NCBI GenBank assembly: GCA_002189035.1
Contig: NEEC01000026.1
Coordinates: 578,501 to 642,500 of the forward strand
Reading direction: 5' to 3'
From: Utricularia gibba
Taxonomy: Eukaryota; Streptophyta; Magnoliopsida; Lamiales; Lentibulariaceae
Length of the DNA: 64,000 nt
The notes beneath the pieces were generated by a model, which worked only from the letters and a program-made list of their open reading frames with translations, was not told the origin of the DNA and did no database searches. A program made the position numbers and the translations under genes. Below are positions 1 to 12,296 of the stretch, piece by piece; the first letter of the stretch is position 1; every line of letters starts with the position of its first letter.

Positions 1-2340
1 AAACTGCAAAGCCTATCTAGAGTCAATCAAGGGCAAGAAGCAGAATGAGAATTCAGCTTCAAATATACACATGATTGAGATTAACACTACTATCAAGAAT
101 GGTTCTTGGGTGTTAGATTCTGGTTGTGGTGCTCACATTTGCACTAACATGCAGGACCTAATGAGTAGTAGAATCTTGAAGAAAGGCGATGTTGACCTAA
201 GAGTTGGGAATGGTGCACGAGTTGCTGCCATGGCAATTGGGACTTGCCACATCGCCCTACCTCTGGATTATCTCTTAAATTAGATTCTGTTTATTGTGTT
301 CCCTCATTGTCTGAGAACATCGTCTCTATTTCTTGTTTGGACAAAATTGGTTTCGAGTTTTCTATAAGGAACAATTGTTGTTCCATACGACGAGGGAATG
401 TGCATTATGGTACTGCTACGATAGTAAACGAAATATATGTTTTGGATCAGCATGATTCAGAACATATTAACATGTGCATAAAAAGGCCAAGGATTGACAA
501 TGTCTTGAATTCTTACCTCTGGCATTGTCGTTTAGGCCATATAAACAAGAAGTGTGTTGAGTACTTATATCGATTGGGATATTTGAACTCAGAAGATTTT
601 GAATAATATGAAACATGCGAATCTTGTTTATTGGGCAAAATGACAAAGCAATCTTTTCTAGGAAAAGGAGCAAGAGCTGAAAACTTATTGATTTAATACA
701 TTCTGATGTATGTGGTCAAATGAGCATCACTACTATAGGGGGTTTCTCGTATTTCATCACTTTTATAGATGACCATTCAAGATATGGATGCATCTACTTG
801 ATGAAACGAAAATCTGAAGCCTTTGAAAAGTTCAAAGAGTTTCGGATGGAGGTCGAGAACCAGCTTGAGCGTTCCATCAAGAAACTTCGATCAGATCGTG
901 GTGGGGAATACTTGAGTAATGAATTCAAGAATCATCTGAAAGACAATGGTATTGTCTCAGAAAGAACTCCTCCTGATACACCTGAGCACAATGGTGTTTC
1001 TGAGAGGAGAAATCGAACTTTGCTTGACATGGTTCGATCCATGAACAAAAGTCCATGTGGGGATATGCTTTAGAGGCAGCGGCTCATGTTTTGAACAAAG
1101 CCCCATCGAAATCAGTTGAAACCACTCCTTATGATATTTGGATTGGCAGAAAACCGAGTTTCTCCTATCTCAAAGCTTGGGGATGCCCTGCTTATGTAAG
1201 AAGGTTGAAGTCAGATAAGTTGGAGAACAAATTTGACAAGTGTTTCTTTCTGCGATATCCACAAGAAATCATGGGATACTACTTCTATAATCCTCAAGAG
1301 GGAAAGGTTTTCATCTCGAGGAATGCTGTCTTTTTAGAGAAAGAGTTTCTCCTCAAAGAAGCAAGTGGGAGTCGTTTTGAACTTGAGGAGATATTTGAGA
1401 ACGAGCCAATGACACCTATAGAGATGCCAGTGGGTGACTCAAAAGGTAATCTAGGCTCACCATCTCGAAATTGTGTCCCAGAAACTGGTAATGTACCAGT
1501 GAGCAATCAACCTGAGCAATCTGGCTTGCCAAATGTACCAAGCACGTTTTCTGTCAGAAGATCAGTCCGACAACGTAACCCTGTTGTGAGATATGGTTTC
1601 ATTGTTGATGCCGAAGGCATGGGAGACCTCACATTAGATGAGGAACCTCAGACTTATGATGAAGCAATCAATAGTACTGAGTCAAGTAAATGGCTTGTTG
1701 CCATGGGGACAGAAATGGATTCCATGTATGAGAACAATGTATGGACATTGGTCAATGCTCCAGAGGGAGTAAATCCTATTGGATGCAAATGGGTATTCAA
1801 AAGGAAAACTGACATGGATGGAAATATATCTACCTATAAGGCATGACTTGTGGCAAAAGGGTATCGTCAAAAACAAGGTGTTGATTATGACGAAACCTCC
1901 TCGCATGTTGCTATGCTGAAGTCCATTCGAATTTTACTTGCCATTGCTGCTCATTTTGATTATGAGATATGGTAGATGGATGTGAAAACAGCCTTCCTAA
2001 ATGGAAATTTGGCTGAGAAAGTGTACATGACACAACCGGAAGGTTTCACACAAGATCCTAGTAAAGTGTGTAAACTGAACAAATCCATCTATGGGCTAAA
2101 GCAAGCTTCAAGAAGTTGGAACATCAAATTTGATGAGACAATCAAAGAGTTTGGTTTCTCTCAAAATGAAGATGAACCTTGTGTATACAAGAAGGTAGAT
2201 GGCTTGGCAATCGTATTTCTCATATTATATGTGGATGGCATATTAGTAATGGGAAATGATGTTGCAATAATGCAATCAGTAAAAATCTGGTTATCCAAGA
2301 GCTTTTCATTGAAAGATCTTGGAGATGTGGCTTATATATA
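1..2340 (+). pseudogene. Ty1/copia retrotransposon pol polyprotein, broken
   Basis: Domains follow copia order on the plus strand. An aspartic protease (LDSGCGAHIC) lies near 110. A GAG-pre-integrase segment (WHCRLGHINKK) is near 520-560. The integrase core runs from about 690 to 1070, with FIDDHSR near 755 and HNGVSERRNRTLLDMV near 990. The integrase C-terminus (AWGCPAYV) is near 1180, and the reverse transcriptase runs from about 1670 to 2340 with MDVKTAFLNG and YGLKQA. Several frame breaks and stops lie at about 283, 604, 1070, 1845 and 1975. The RT catalytic YVDD box reads YVDG. RNase H is absent, and the reading ends directly in a short LTR tail. The element is dead, and its 5' part lies outside the window. 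Confidence 0.93.
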
Positions 2341-2379
2341 GAGCTTTTGAGACATAAGATGTCTACGAGAAACCCAACA
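2341..2379 (+). repeat. 3'-terminal stub of a copia LTR
   Basis: Directly after the reverse transcriptase lies a segment ending in TGTCTACGAGAAACCCAACA. It matches the last about 38 bp of the LTR copies ending at 58647 and 33582. RNase H, the polypurine tract and nearly all of the 3' LTR are therefore missing from this element. The stub ties the LTR family seen at 31.4-33.6 kb and 57.2-58.6 kb to this copia pol. Confidence 0.7.
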
Positions 2380-2465
2380 TAAGTCTTGTATCAATTAGAT
2401 CTAGAGATTGAATGCACTTTTATAGTGAAAAAGAGATAACAACTTCTGCTTCATCTATTGGCAAA

Positions 2466-3836
2466 TGATAGCACACGAATTTTCCTACTTTTATGATATG
2501 AAAATCACAAATTTTTAATTATATTTAGTTGTTAATTTTATAGTTTTAAGTATTTTTATTTGATTAGGGAAAATATGATTTTTTGGTGTATTAGTGGGCT
2601 AAATCCTTTGATTTAGCTCACCTTATGTCTAACCCGATTTTGAGTTTAGTAGCAACCCAAAATTCAAGTAAGAAATCTGGATTTCATGCAAATCACCAAG
2701 CTGCAGGGGGCAATGAGTACACTGTTATGGCGGAAGTCTGCAAGTTAGGGCCAGGAGCAGTAGATTTGTCAGAGAATGTACTTGCCTTGGGCAGCGGGAG
2801 GAGAGAGAGTCGCAAAGGGGGAACAAGCAGAATTTTCAGAACACACACGAGGGGGTTTCTCCCCAACTCGAACACGAGGAATACTGAAGGAGAAGGAAAA
2901 AGAAAGGCGATTTTCTAGAGAAGAACCTCCAATTTAAAGGAAGAAAATGAAGACCCAGTTCAGCGCTGCTGTTCCGGCCTGTGAACAGTAGCATTCAAAA
3001 ACCAAAATCCTTACTGCTTTACTTTAGTTTGTTAATGTTTTTCAGTTTCTGCAATCAACTTCTGCATGATGTTCTTAACATTTTCGTTGTATTATGTTAA
3101 TGTCATTACTTTTGACTCTCCAAATATGAGTAGCAAAAACCCTAGGAGTGCCTTAAGGTGAAGCATGATGGTGTGGGTCTAGGAGTCTTAATAAAATTCA
3201 CCATTATTTCTTAACTCTTGTTTCTATCAAGCCATGGGTAGACCTAAGGAGGGGAACAAGTAGCTTCACAACTTAGATGCTTAATTTAGAGGTAGACCAA
3301 CAAATCAAGACGAGAGTAGTAGGTGTTAGTTCGGAGTAGAACCAGTAAAACCGGGTAGACCTAGTTCTATATGCTTTGCATGTGGGTAGACCTAATTGCA
3401 ATATTGGTGATGATATTGGAGACTAGCTTAGTCGAAAATGTGATGATTGACCTAGGTAAACTTAAGTTATTTGAAGTTGTGAGTGTAGGAACATGGTAAT
3501 TTAAGTTAGACATTTTAGCACCACACCATCGCAGATCCTTAAGGCATTTTCGTACTATTTTGAGTTAGAACCAGTACTTGTTACCTTTCACATTTAAACC
3601 TGATTTCGTTTACTGAACTTACTTGCCACTACTAGTCCGAGTTTAGACTAAGACCTACTATTGTCCCGAATTATGCATCTATTAAAACACTTAGCAAGCA
3701 TAAGCTCCTTGTGATCGACCCGACATCCACTATACAGGTTTTCTAAATTTATATTTTGTGTAGATTAGGGACTATAAATTTATTTGATACGGATTTCTAT
3801 TTTTATTGCAACGATATTAAGAATTTCTGTTTATCA
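2466..3836 (+). mobile_element. LTR (family A), apparently solo, 1.37 kb
   Basis: The segment begins TGATAGCACACG and ends CTGTTTATCA, so it has TG...CA termini with the short inverted repeat TGATA/TATCA. The flanking 5-mers are GCAAA (2461-2465) and ACAAA (3837-3841), a target-site duplication with one mismatch. Near its start is an inverted repeat at 2594-2621. It shares blocks in the same orientation with 32226-33406 and in the opposite orientation with 45086-46190, 52963-54132 and 12297-13402, for example the 'gtgccttaagg' block near 3147 and the 'ggtagacctaagg' block near 3237. A degenerate gag follows at about 3930, so it could instead be the 5' LTR of a decayed gypsy element. Confidence 0.72.
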
Positions 3837-3929
3837 ACAAACAAATGGGTGTTCATTTACCAATTGGAGTACTCCCATTGTTCATGTTTTAATTCATAAA
3901 TAGATCAATATGCACCTTTAGGAAGAACA

Positions 3930-4300
3930 TCCCTCAAAAGAAGAGCCTTAGTTATAATGATTCAAAGTGAAAGAGAAAATTTGTAAGAATATTTTGAACG
4001 ATTCAATCACATCTGCAACATGTATTTGCAGCAAGAACTTACTAAAGGTTAGATTTTATAGTACTTCTACAAAGGATTAACTCTCAAGATTTGAGGATAG
4101 GTGGATACTGTTACTTTGAGTAATGTGCCATTATTAGAGAAATGTCATAGTACTAATGCTAGAAGATTAATTATTCTACCATCAATTGTTATGATACATT
4201 ATACAAAGTAGACCATTCTAGAATCTTAGCTCAATTAGTCACATTGAATGACACCTTGAAACTTAGCTTTCAAACTCTTCTTCATAAAAAAAGGAGGATG
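3930..4300 (+). pseudogene. Degenerate Ty3/gypsy gag fragment
   Basis: The translation contains RFNHICNMYLQQELTK, then QYFYKGLT, then LEKCHSTNARRLI, interrupted by stops. The spacing resembles the retrotransposon Gag domain of Athila-type gypsy elements, whose typical pattern is RFN..C..HH....LI.YFY.GL. There is no complete frame. It lies about 95 bp after the family-A LTR in the same orientation, so the two may be remnants of one element. The assignment rests on a few motifs only. Confidence 0.45.
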
Positions 4301-4803
4301 TCATGGAACTTCAAGTTTAATCATACCATATGCAGATTGATGAATGGGAATTCGTGAAATACCTATTGAGGAGTGACGAACGAAAAATCCTGAGACATTA
4401 TGGAATATTAAGATTTTCAAATCAAATACAATTTATAAAACTCTAATGCACATTAATTAACAAATCCACAAAATATGTATTCGGGGTTGAACATAAGGAA
4501 TGTAATGCTTGTTGTGCGAAATTGTATACATTTTGATATCAAATACAATTTTTAGATCTTACCTAGAACTTATGCAAATTCAACAATAATTACAAAAATA
4601 CAAATAATTAGAGAGCAACTTTCTAATTCTAAATTAGAAAACGCATATGCAATGTCTCGGGTTTCCAAGGGTGAAATACTCACTCATCTCTTCATCCTAA
4701 AACTATAATGTGCAAACTAACCCGAGATGGACTAAGTCTATATACGCCAATCTTTAATTTTTTTGGTTTCAATTTCCTTAGGTTTCCTAGACCCATCTTA
4801 CAC
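4301..4803. other. AT-rich non-coding stretch
   Basis: Nothing recognisable was seen between the gag relic and the Harbinger left end. It is probably more decayed retroelement sequence. The TTA at 4804-4806 is the left target-site duplication of the next element. Confidence 0.4.
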
Positions 4804-5261
4804 TTAGGCCACGTTTGGTTGGACAATTTAGGTGGGTTTTCGCGTGGGTTTAGGAATAAACCCACGTTTGGTACATGGGTTTTAGGTGGGTAAAAATATA
4901 CCCACCTGCTGGCTATATACTCGGCAGGAATCCGCCGAGCTGGGATTAACTAAATCGAGGGGGAGGGGGGAGGGGGTGGTCGATTTAGCTAAACAAGGGT
5001 GTTGATTCCAATTTTACCCTCAACGTCGTGTAAATTTGAACGCAGATCTACAGAAACTAGATGCAAGTATTGCGAATTGCCAGCGGCGTTGTGTTCGTGC
5101 ACTTTGGGTGCAAATAGGTGGGTCTTCCGGTACGTGTGTTTTTTGTTCTTGATGGGTTTGTCAACTACCAACATCTATGTATTCTAATTTTCCAATTTCA
5201 AAATCAGTGGTGATTTGTGTGTGGATTTCTTTCACTCGATTTTTATTATTGTTGAGGGGAC

Positions 5262-6580
5262 ATGAATTTTTTCAATGAGGGTCATGTCACCTTGCGTGCG
5301 ACTGCGGCGGTATTAACCAAATACTTGATTGGGATGAATGTGTTAATATACTTATATTGGAAAAATTACCATACGAAATATAGGGTGAGACACATGTATT
5401 TCTTTATAGACAAGATTCCTAAACAAGTTGAGTATATTAGTAGGTTGGTGAGTGATGTAAACAACACATCAATTGAGAACTTGAGAATCAGCCGAAATGA
5501 CTTTGGTATTTTATGTAGCCTGTTAGAAAATCATTCTAGTTTAAAGGCTGGAAAATATGTTACAATTCCGAAGATGGTTTGCATATTTTTAAGAATCTCA
5601 GGTCACCATAAAAAAATGTAGGTGCGGAAGCATGTTTATAGGAGGCTTCCAAAAGGTGTTGCATGCAGTCCTTTGCTTTTATGAGGTACTACTAGAGACC
5701 CCAGTAGCTGTTGGAAAATATGCATTCGAAGGAAAGTTCAAATACTTTAAGGGTAGACACATCTTTCATACATGTTTTTTAGAATGTGGCTCCAATTAAC
5801 TATGCATTTGTAGCATTGGGTTGGGGCCATAGATGGTACATACATCGATATACGAGTGAAGAAATCAAAAGCTGCAAGGTATATAAATCAAAATGGTGTG
5901 ATATCGACAAATGTGTTGGGTGTATGTGATGAAGACATGAAATTTATGTATGTGCTAGTTGGGTGGGAGGGGTCTATTGCACACAATTAGGTGCTAAACG
6001 ATACATTCTCAAGATCCGATGATTTTCATGTACACGCAAGTATTTGACTTGTTTAGTCTCTGCATGTGATTTCAATCACTTTATGGAAATGAATATGTGA
6101 TGACACAGGAACATATTACCTATGCTATAATGGATACGCCAATAGGAAAGGTTTTTTGGCACCATACTATGGAGTCCGTTATCACTTGAAGGAGTGGGGA
6201 TAGGGAAATGGAGTATCCTAGAATGCTAAAGAGCTATTCAGCATGTGGCACGCATCAGCCAAAAATGTGATCGAACGAATTTGAGGCTTGATGAAAATGC
6301 GGTGGGGTATACTACAGTCAGCTAGCTACTATTCGGTAGATACACAAAATTGGATTGTTTTGGCATGTGCTTTGCTCCATAACCTAATTCGAAAGGAGAT
6401 GATCGTCGATCATCTAGAGGATGAGGTCCCATTGGATTTCCAGAATGAAATCAGGGAAACAAGTGATACATAAAATGTCATAACGTTTGTTGGAGGAAGT
6501 CAGGCATGGAATAGGTGGCGTGACGAGCAAATTGAGGTGATGTACACCGAGTGGCTCGCAACCTACAGACACCGCTAATG
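5262..6580 (+). pseudogene. HARBI1-like transposase (DDE_Tnp_4), degenerate
   Basis: The N-terminal part (5262-5621) reads as one frame and contains ENLRISRNDFGILCSLL, the conserved helix region upstream of the nuclease. The DDE nuclease follows from about 5815 with GAIDGTYIDI (first catalytic Asp), NVLGVCDEDMKFMYVLVGWEGS, and then a stop where the second Asp region is expected. From about 6120 come NGYANRKGFLAPYYGVRYHL and WGILQSASYYSVDTQNWIVLACALLHN. In-frame stops occur near 5990, 6200 and 6283, and there are probable unspliced intron positions. It is clearly homologous to the transposase at 51135-52468, but more decayed. Confidence 0.88.
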
Positions 6581-6589
6581 TAGGCCTGC

Positions 6590-7400
6590 TTTAGGTTGTG
6601 GTGTTATTGATTTTCCTAAATGAACATTTTGAAACTATCATGAAGTTTGTACTAGATTTGCTAAGTGAAACTTGTATGCATTAGAAAGATTGAAAAAGCA
6701 TCGCATACATATATATCCAATGCACAACCATACATACATCGGGTGTATGCCAACATGAACACCAATTCTCATAGTATCCGGTGCTTGCTGCAAGTAGTGG
6801 TGGGATTCTACCACTATGATATGTGTTACCATGGGATAACAAGGTATTACATGGAGGACCATTGGACTCGACACCGCGATCTTGGGATGACGTGCTTCGG
6901 AAGTCCTATTAGACATTACAGACTTAGCAGCATCATGTGTTGCCCAGTCCGACGCTTCAAAATTTTGGAAAGACATGAGCTTGAAGTTGCCCCATATTAC
7001 CCGAGTCATAAAATATGATGCTTCTAAACACCTATGGTACACTAAACACATAGCATCACCGCATGCTACCTTATCTAGCATTCTCTTTTTCAATAAAAGT
7101 GAGTTTAAATGGTGAAGTTATCCAACATTAAATGCGCTGGGCGGTTTTTAACCATAGTGGGCAATTAATTCCCACCTGCACACAATAAAGTCACCTGACA
7201 TTTTCCACTTTCCAAAACGACTTCATTAATCATGCCCTTACAACTCCTTCCTTATGGCATACGTGCAACAGTACCGCATACATCGGATTTCTTCACACCC
7301 TCATCAGAAGAGCTTCATGATGATAGGCAGAACAGTACGCAGCCTATTCATATGTGTTTCAGAATCTTCCTTTCTTTCGGTAGTATGATTTCTTTTTCTT
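6590..7400. other. Internal Harbinger region without recognisable genes
   Basis: The region is of mixed composition. A short open frame on the minus strand (6638-7093) has no recognisable motif. It may be intron or flank of captured sequence. No nested TIRs or TSD could be identified by eye. Confidence 0.35.
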
Positions 7401-7409
7401 TTTTTGTAG

Positions 7410-7800
7410 ATGTTAGCATGTGACAAACTATGCGCCCGCTTCTCAATTCCTGACGGCTGCATTATGTAGGATAAATTACCCGGTGAAACATCCGACTCTG
7501 AACCACCAACCAGAGTTGGAGCAATGAGATTCGCCGTCAGCACCAAGCACTTTTGGTGTGGATTGCAATTGCCCCCGCCTCCTTTCTTGGTGCGGATACT
7601 TGCTGCACTCTTGATCCCACTCTTGCACTTGACTCCATATTTTGTGGTGCACGTACTCGCGTTTTTGCAGATTTTCCAAGAGGAGGATATACCTCCAAAA
7701 ATGTGTGTCTTCTTTGAAGTCTTCGTGTATGTCAATGTAAGGGGAGTTTGCACTATTCTCTTCATGTCAAACCGGGTGTGTTTCTCGTTACAGACATGAG
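7410..7800 (+). pseudogene. Transposase_28-like (putative gypsy-type transposase domain) fragment
   Basis: From just after a TTTTTGTAG acceptor-like site near 7411, the frame reads LACDKLCARFSIPDG, a stop, and then RFAVSTKHFWCGLQLPPPPF followed by VRILAALLIPLLHLTPYFVV. The alternation of 'hPxxPFhxxhL..L.h...QLTPxxhxxhhxF' resembles the plant 'putative gypsy type transposon' domain (PF04195), which is common in retroelement and MULE gag-like or captured proteins. It sits inside the Harbinger element, upstream of the FCP1-like relic, and may be the 5' part of the same passenger gene. One stop is visible in frame. Family assignment is from memory of the motif pattern only. Confidence 0.4.
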
Positions 7801-7974
7801 AAGCGCATATGATGATTGATGAATTAGTTTCGTATGGGTATGCCCACCCAACGGGCCAACAAAATTGACAGTGTCAGATAATGTTGGACACTCATCAAGT
7901 AATCATATACAAATACTTTAAAATATTCTAAATTTGTGTGCATCATAAGGCATGTTTTTTTTGTCGTCCTATTG

Positions 7975-9150
7975 TAGTAATGGAGGTCTTGCCAAAGAAT
8001 GCAGCAAAGAGGTTTTTGAATTTGTTCTCTAGCAGAAAAAAGTCACTATAGGACATTTTGCCACCCTTTGTCAATGCTCCTAGAATACAACATTTGTAGT
8101 GTGGAACCCTTGACACCATAGACAACGTAAGAGTACAAACGAAGATGCGGAGGACATGTTCCATGAAGAGGGTGAAAACATGTAGCCAGAAGGCGACAGT
8201 AACGGACCAAAACTGATTTTGATACTAGACGATGAGTACGGAGTTGCTACAGCAAAGTACACCGAGTTGGAGAGATTGCACGCAAAGAATCTTGAACTTT
8301 GTGGATGACTTGCTTGGTATGAGTGCAGGTGACCATATGGTGGACTGTCGAGCAATGATGCAGCCCCACCACGGAAGTTATTAATATTCGATGTAAATGG
8401 CGCACTTGCGCATATTGTGTATCCTTGGGATGTCAAGTGGGGAACTCCGAGGCCAGATGCGGTCATTTATGGGTGAAATGGTAATGTGCTGTATTTCACC
8501 TATGCATCCATCACGACGTGGTACTCTAACATTTGATATGAGTTTAATATTTCTTTTATGTTTCGATACTATTATTGTGGTTTTAGTGTATCTTCGACCA
8601 TAAGCACGTGAGTTGATATAGTTTTGCATGGAACATTTCCACGTCATGATGCGGTCTTTGAGAGGACGGTAAGATTGTCCAATGATTATGTGGTAAGGTC
8701 TATATGATGCTGACGCTTGATTTTCTCGATAAAATATTTCAATGAACAATTGCACGATGTGATTCAGGGGTTACTAGGACCTGCAACCGCCAACAAGCTT
8801 GTCTTCTAATGGGATGGATCCAGGACTATGGACACTAGTTATCCAATCACAACAATAGGAACAACACTATTAAGCTGAAGTTGTTGACTCATGTTTCGAG
8901 CGCCAACATAGAGTTCCAGGGCAAATATCACCATCTTAATACACTACTCATCAATGATGCGCCATACAAGTCACTACACAACCCGATGAGTGTCTCATCA
9001 CTCTCTTGCACCTTGCCATATTCCCAACAATTGTTCCCTGGTTTGAGGGGGTGATATTAGGTCGTTCTTGGAAGCGTTCATTGACATAATGGATGTTCCC
9101 ACACACGACGATCACCGACGAGTAGGTCAACATCCAATAAATGAAAAAAC
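7975..9150 (+). pseudogene. Chimeric passenger gene with FCP1/NIF-like phosphatase domain, broken copy
   Basis: At 7980-8080 the frame reads MEVLPKNAAKRFLNLF...KKSL, then a stop. A charged segment follows (8100-8330). From about 8375 there is an FCP1/NIF-type HAD fold: KLLIFDVNGALAHIVYP (motif 1 region), FCMEHFHVMMRSLRG near 8620-8660, LVFYWDGSRTMDTSY near 8800, and NTLLINDAPYKSLHNP near 8940-8990. The last matches the conserved NTLLhDDSPYK box of plant NLI-interacting-factor phosphatases. Motifs lie in different frames with stops, so this is a pseudogene or has unrecognised introns. The same module order occurs in the Mutator element at 43980-45085. Confidence 0.6.
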
Positions 9151-9890
9151 CAACAGTGGAAGCAGTACAAGGTTATTGCATGATAGATGATATACCTTTA
9201 ATTTGCATGGATCTTGCGTGAACTACGGTATTCTAACTTTGTTATTATGTGATCGAACAACTATTGCAGAAGCAACGCATGTATTAAGATCCAATGCCAT
9301 ATCTAACCATTGCACAATGTGTCCATATGCGGTACTTCATAACAATCAACACCAACACGATGCTCTTCCATCACTTCTTGGTAGCACCGCACTGTGATGT
9401 GCCATTGTTTGAAGCACTGTGTTTATGGGTTAGTGCTTCAAAGCGTAGCACTACGCTTGTTCATATGCAGTGCTTCCACAAAGGACGTGGAACATTGTCT
9501 ATCGTCTACTATAATGCTCACACCCTGCACTCAACCCTGCCCACTTCAATCAGGTGTTGTGTATACGAATTACATGTATTCATCTTCCGCCCTCATTTTC
9601 ATGTGGAATACCATACATATTTGTTTACAAGATGCTTAGAAGATGAAATAAATATAGTCCATGAGTCCAACAAAATGCCAAAACTGTACAAAAGATTTAA
9701 GATCTAAGGTCAAATGCAAGACTATGCACAATCAGCTCTCTTTCGCAATCATTTGAGGACGGAAACTAGTGCAACCTTACAGGGTTGGAGCTAATCATCT
9801 TTGCTATGGTAAAACATTGGAATGCAGAAAGTTGCAGTAGCATACCTCTGATGATCTCCCCTGCCTGATGCTGATTGTCCACCAACTCTC
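9151..9890. other. Harbinger interior, no supported gene
   Basis: Only short overlapping open frames without motifs are present (9203-9707). The 3' exon of the minus-strand Myb-like gene begins at 9898. Confidence 0.35.
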
Positions 9891-9897
9891 GCGATTG

Positions 9898-10701
9898 CTA
9901 CAGCACTGTTAATCCCAAGTGACGTAGCTCCTCACATGTGCACATATTATACTCCTTCATTTCTTTGAGGAGCTGCATATCATCATCGATTCCCCTCGGT
10001 CCCCGTCCGCTTCGTCTAGACCATCGTGAGTTGGTGTTGTTGTGTGATTCAAAGTCTCTACTCTTAGGAGTGACATTCACTCTCCACGCCACAACCAAAT
10101 GGGTCACAGGATGTGTCAGCGTACAAAAAGTTTATATCTTGTCCAATGATATCCGGATCCAGGGGACAATCCAAAGATGCATCCAAATTCTCACCAACAT
10201 CTTTAACTAATTTTCTCTTCATGGTCATAGTATTATCCCTGCCACTCCATGTAATACAGCCATGCTTTGTATCTTAGTACGCACAGCCTCGGTGCATGCT
10301 AACATAACCACATGATAAGCATCGGATATAACATCACCGACTGTAAGGCATACGTCCTAGTCAATCTCCTTCCAAACCTCCTCGTTAGCGTCTATGGTGT
10401 AGGTTAGCTCATTGAAATCGGTGCCCGACCTTGATAAAAAATCTACAAGGAGATAATAGCCTTTTTTCTATGTATGCACCTTGTTGGATATGTGCAGGTG
10501 TGCATGGATGTCAATTTCTGGGCGGAGTTTCAATAACTCTATCTCTAGTGCTCGGTGATACTCCCTCTTGAAACCATTCTCAATTTTCCAGCCTTCTTTC
10601 ACTATCTGCTTCAGAGCATGCAACAAATCCTTCTCCCCATCTGGCTTCCAGACCCGCTTCGTATTTTTGGTGGAGTCTTCCATGTCATTTGGGCTATGCA
10701 T
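9898..10701 (-). pseudogene. Myb/SANT-like accessory protein of the Harbinger element
   Basis: The minus strand reads MEDSTKNTKRVWKPDGEK, then LLHALKQIVKEGWKIENGFK, and further on IDIHAHLHISNK. This is the N-terminal half of the Myb/SANT-like DNA-binding domain (Myb_DNA-bind_3 type) found in plant Harbinger ORF1 proteins. The middle (about 9990-10460) is out of frame and carries stops. A C-terminal segment with DDDMQLLKEMKEYNMCTCEELR is at 9898-10107. Harbinger transposition needs both this DNA-binding partner and the transposase, and here both are damaged. The gene converges on the transposase, as in the second Harbinger copy. Confidence 0.75.
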
Positions 10702-11180
10702 ACCTATGGTTTATACTAAAGGAAAAAAATAGGAATAATAAAGCAAAATCAACGACGACTTACAATAAGTCAACCCTAGAATTAACTCTGAAATCAACAA
10801 ATTTTAAGTGAGAAAATCCACACAAAGAATGGCATACACAATCTGCAATTGACCCATGGCCCAAAGCCCTCACTTACTAGTGAAATCGTAGGAGATCTCA
10901 TCGCACGGCAGCACCATAACCCCATAGATGATGTCGATGGAGAAAGGGGAAAACTAATTGTGATAAAAATGTGTAATAATTTTTGGGAAAGGCTATATTG
11001 GTAATTTCATATGAACATTTATCACAAACCTAATTTTATACCCACGTAACAAACATGTTTTATAATTTAAACCCATCAACCAAACACGAATAATCTTCTA
11101 AACCCATCAAATCCATTTATCTAAATCCAAATAAACTAAATCCGAGTTTAAGTGTTACCCAATAACCAAACGTGGCCTTA

Positions 11181-12291
11181 GTTCTACCATTTCATAAGCT
11201 TGATGAGATTAGATCTACTCGATTCTATTAATCACTATCCAAGAAATCACATATGTTACTACATTCCAAACTCATTTGTCTATCTTTAGATTGGGCTTCC
11301 AAAGCTAAACCTATTTTCTTTTTCCTCTTATAGATCTATCCTGAAATGTTAAATACCAAAACAGACAATATCATACAAAGCGTGGATGGGTCATGATATC
11401 AAGCACCATCACTAGGGAACTCATATGTTGTTCCTCATAAGTCGTTCTATAGTTTGAAAACATTGTAAAGTCCCTTGTCGAGAGTACCACTAAAATACAA
11501 TGGAACAAAAGGATATTAAATATCAAATAATGATCATGAAATAACCCTTACCATGCAATTCAAATGTGATCATCAATTATTAGTTATTGTGACATGGCTT
11601 ATGTTTCACATAAGAAGTATTATGGACCATTTCCCTAACTTTGTTAGTATCTTATTTATCAAGCGCTATCGGGTCATTATGCACACAATTATGTACAGCC
11701 GGAGTCATTAGCTATCTTCCAATCTTGCAATAAAGGGATGGTGGATCACTACCTATTCCCTATTGGGAAGTAAAGGAGGAAGATGACTGGGTTGTGTCAT
11801 ACCCACATAGGATTGTTAGAAGAGATCAGATGGAGCATCGCCGATTGATTTAACAAGTGACGTGCAAAGGTGTCCAAGTGGAAGTGTAGTTACACCTCAT
11901 CATCCATGCAAACTGTAGAAAACAACTTCATAACAAAGGTTGGTGTAGAGATCAGATCTACAGATGAATGGCATTGGGAACGAGTCAAGGGCTTGCATCA
12001 TTATTGAGTTAATCTCTGGGACTCCTTGTGTTCTTGTCAGATATAGCAACTAACTAGTAAGTGCTTGTGTTTAACACAAATTATATTTGCTTTCTTACTT
12101 CATAATCCAAGAGATCACATACATGATTGGTATAATGATATGCATTTTAGAGAAACATACGCTCGCTCCATTCATGATAATGGTCATAAAAAAATGTTTT
12201 TATTGTTAATTTTTTGCTTCAATTTTTTTTAACTTTGTTTAGAAGGTATATAGGATAGTAAGGAATCATTGATATTGGACAAGAGCAAGAT
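11181..12291. other. Repeat-derived non-coding DNA
   Basis: No frame or motif was recognised. Wording such as 'aagaaatcacat' recurs at 11242 and 12110, suggesting old internal repeats, but nothing can be named. Confidence 0.3.
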
Positions 12292-12296
12292 ACTAC

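Larger units (their letters stand above)
4807..11177 (+). mobile_element. PIF/Harbinger transposon, 6.37 kb, with intact TIRs and TSD
   Basis: The left end begins GGCCACGTTTGGTTGG, and the right end is the inverse, ...AACCAAACGTGGCC. This gives at least a 14-bp perfect terminal inverted repeat. Both ends are flanked by TTA (4804-4806 and 11178-11180), the classic 3-bp Harbinger target site. Inside are a HARBI1-type transposase (+, 5262-6580) and, converging on it, a Myb/SANT-like accessory gene (-, 9898-10701), as expected for the superfamily. Between them lie extra coding relics: a Transposase_28-like segment and an FCP1-like chimeric gene. Both Harbinger genes carry stops, so the element is not autonomous. 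Confidence 0.9.

Noticed and set aside
6638-9707. Several 60-150 codon frames inside the first Harbinger
   Set aside because: Apart from the Transposase_28-like and FCP1-like segments, no motif or codon pattern supports them.
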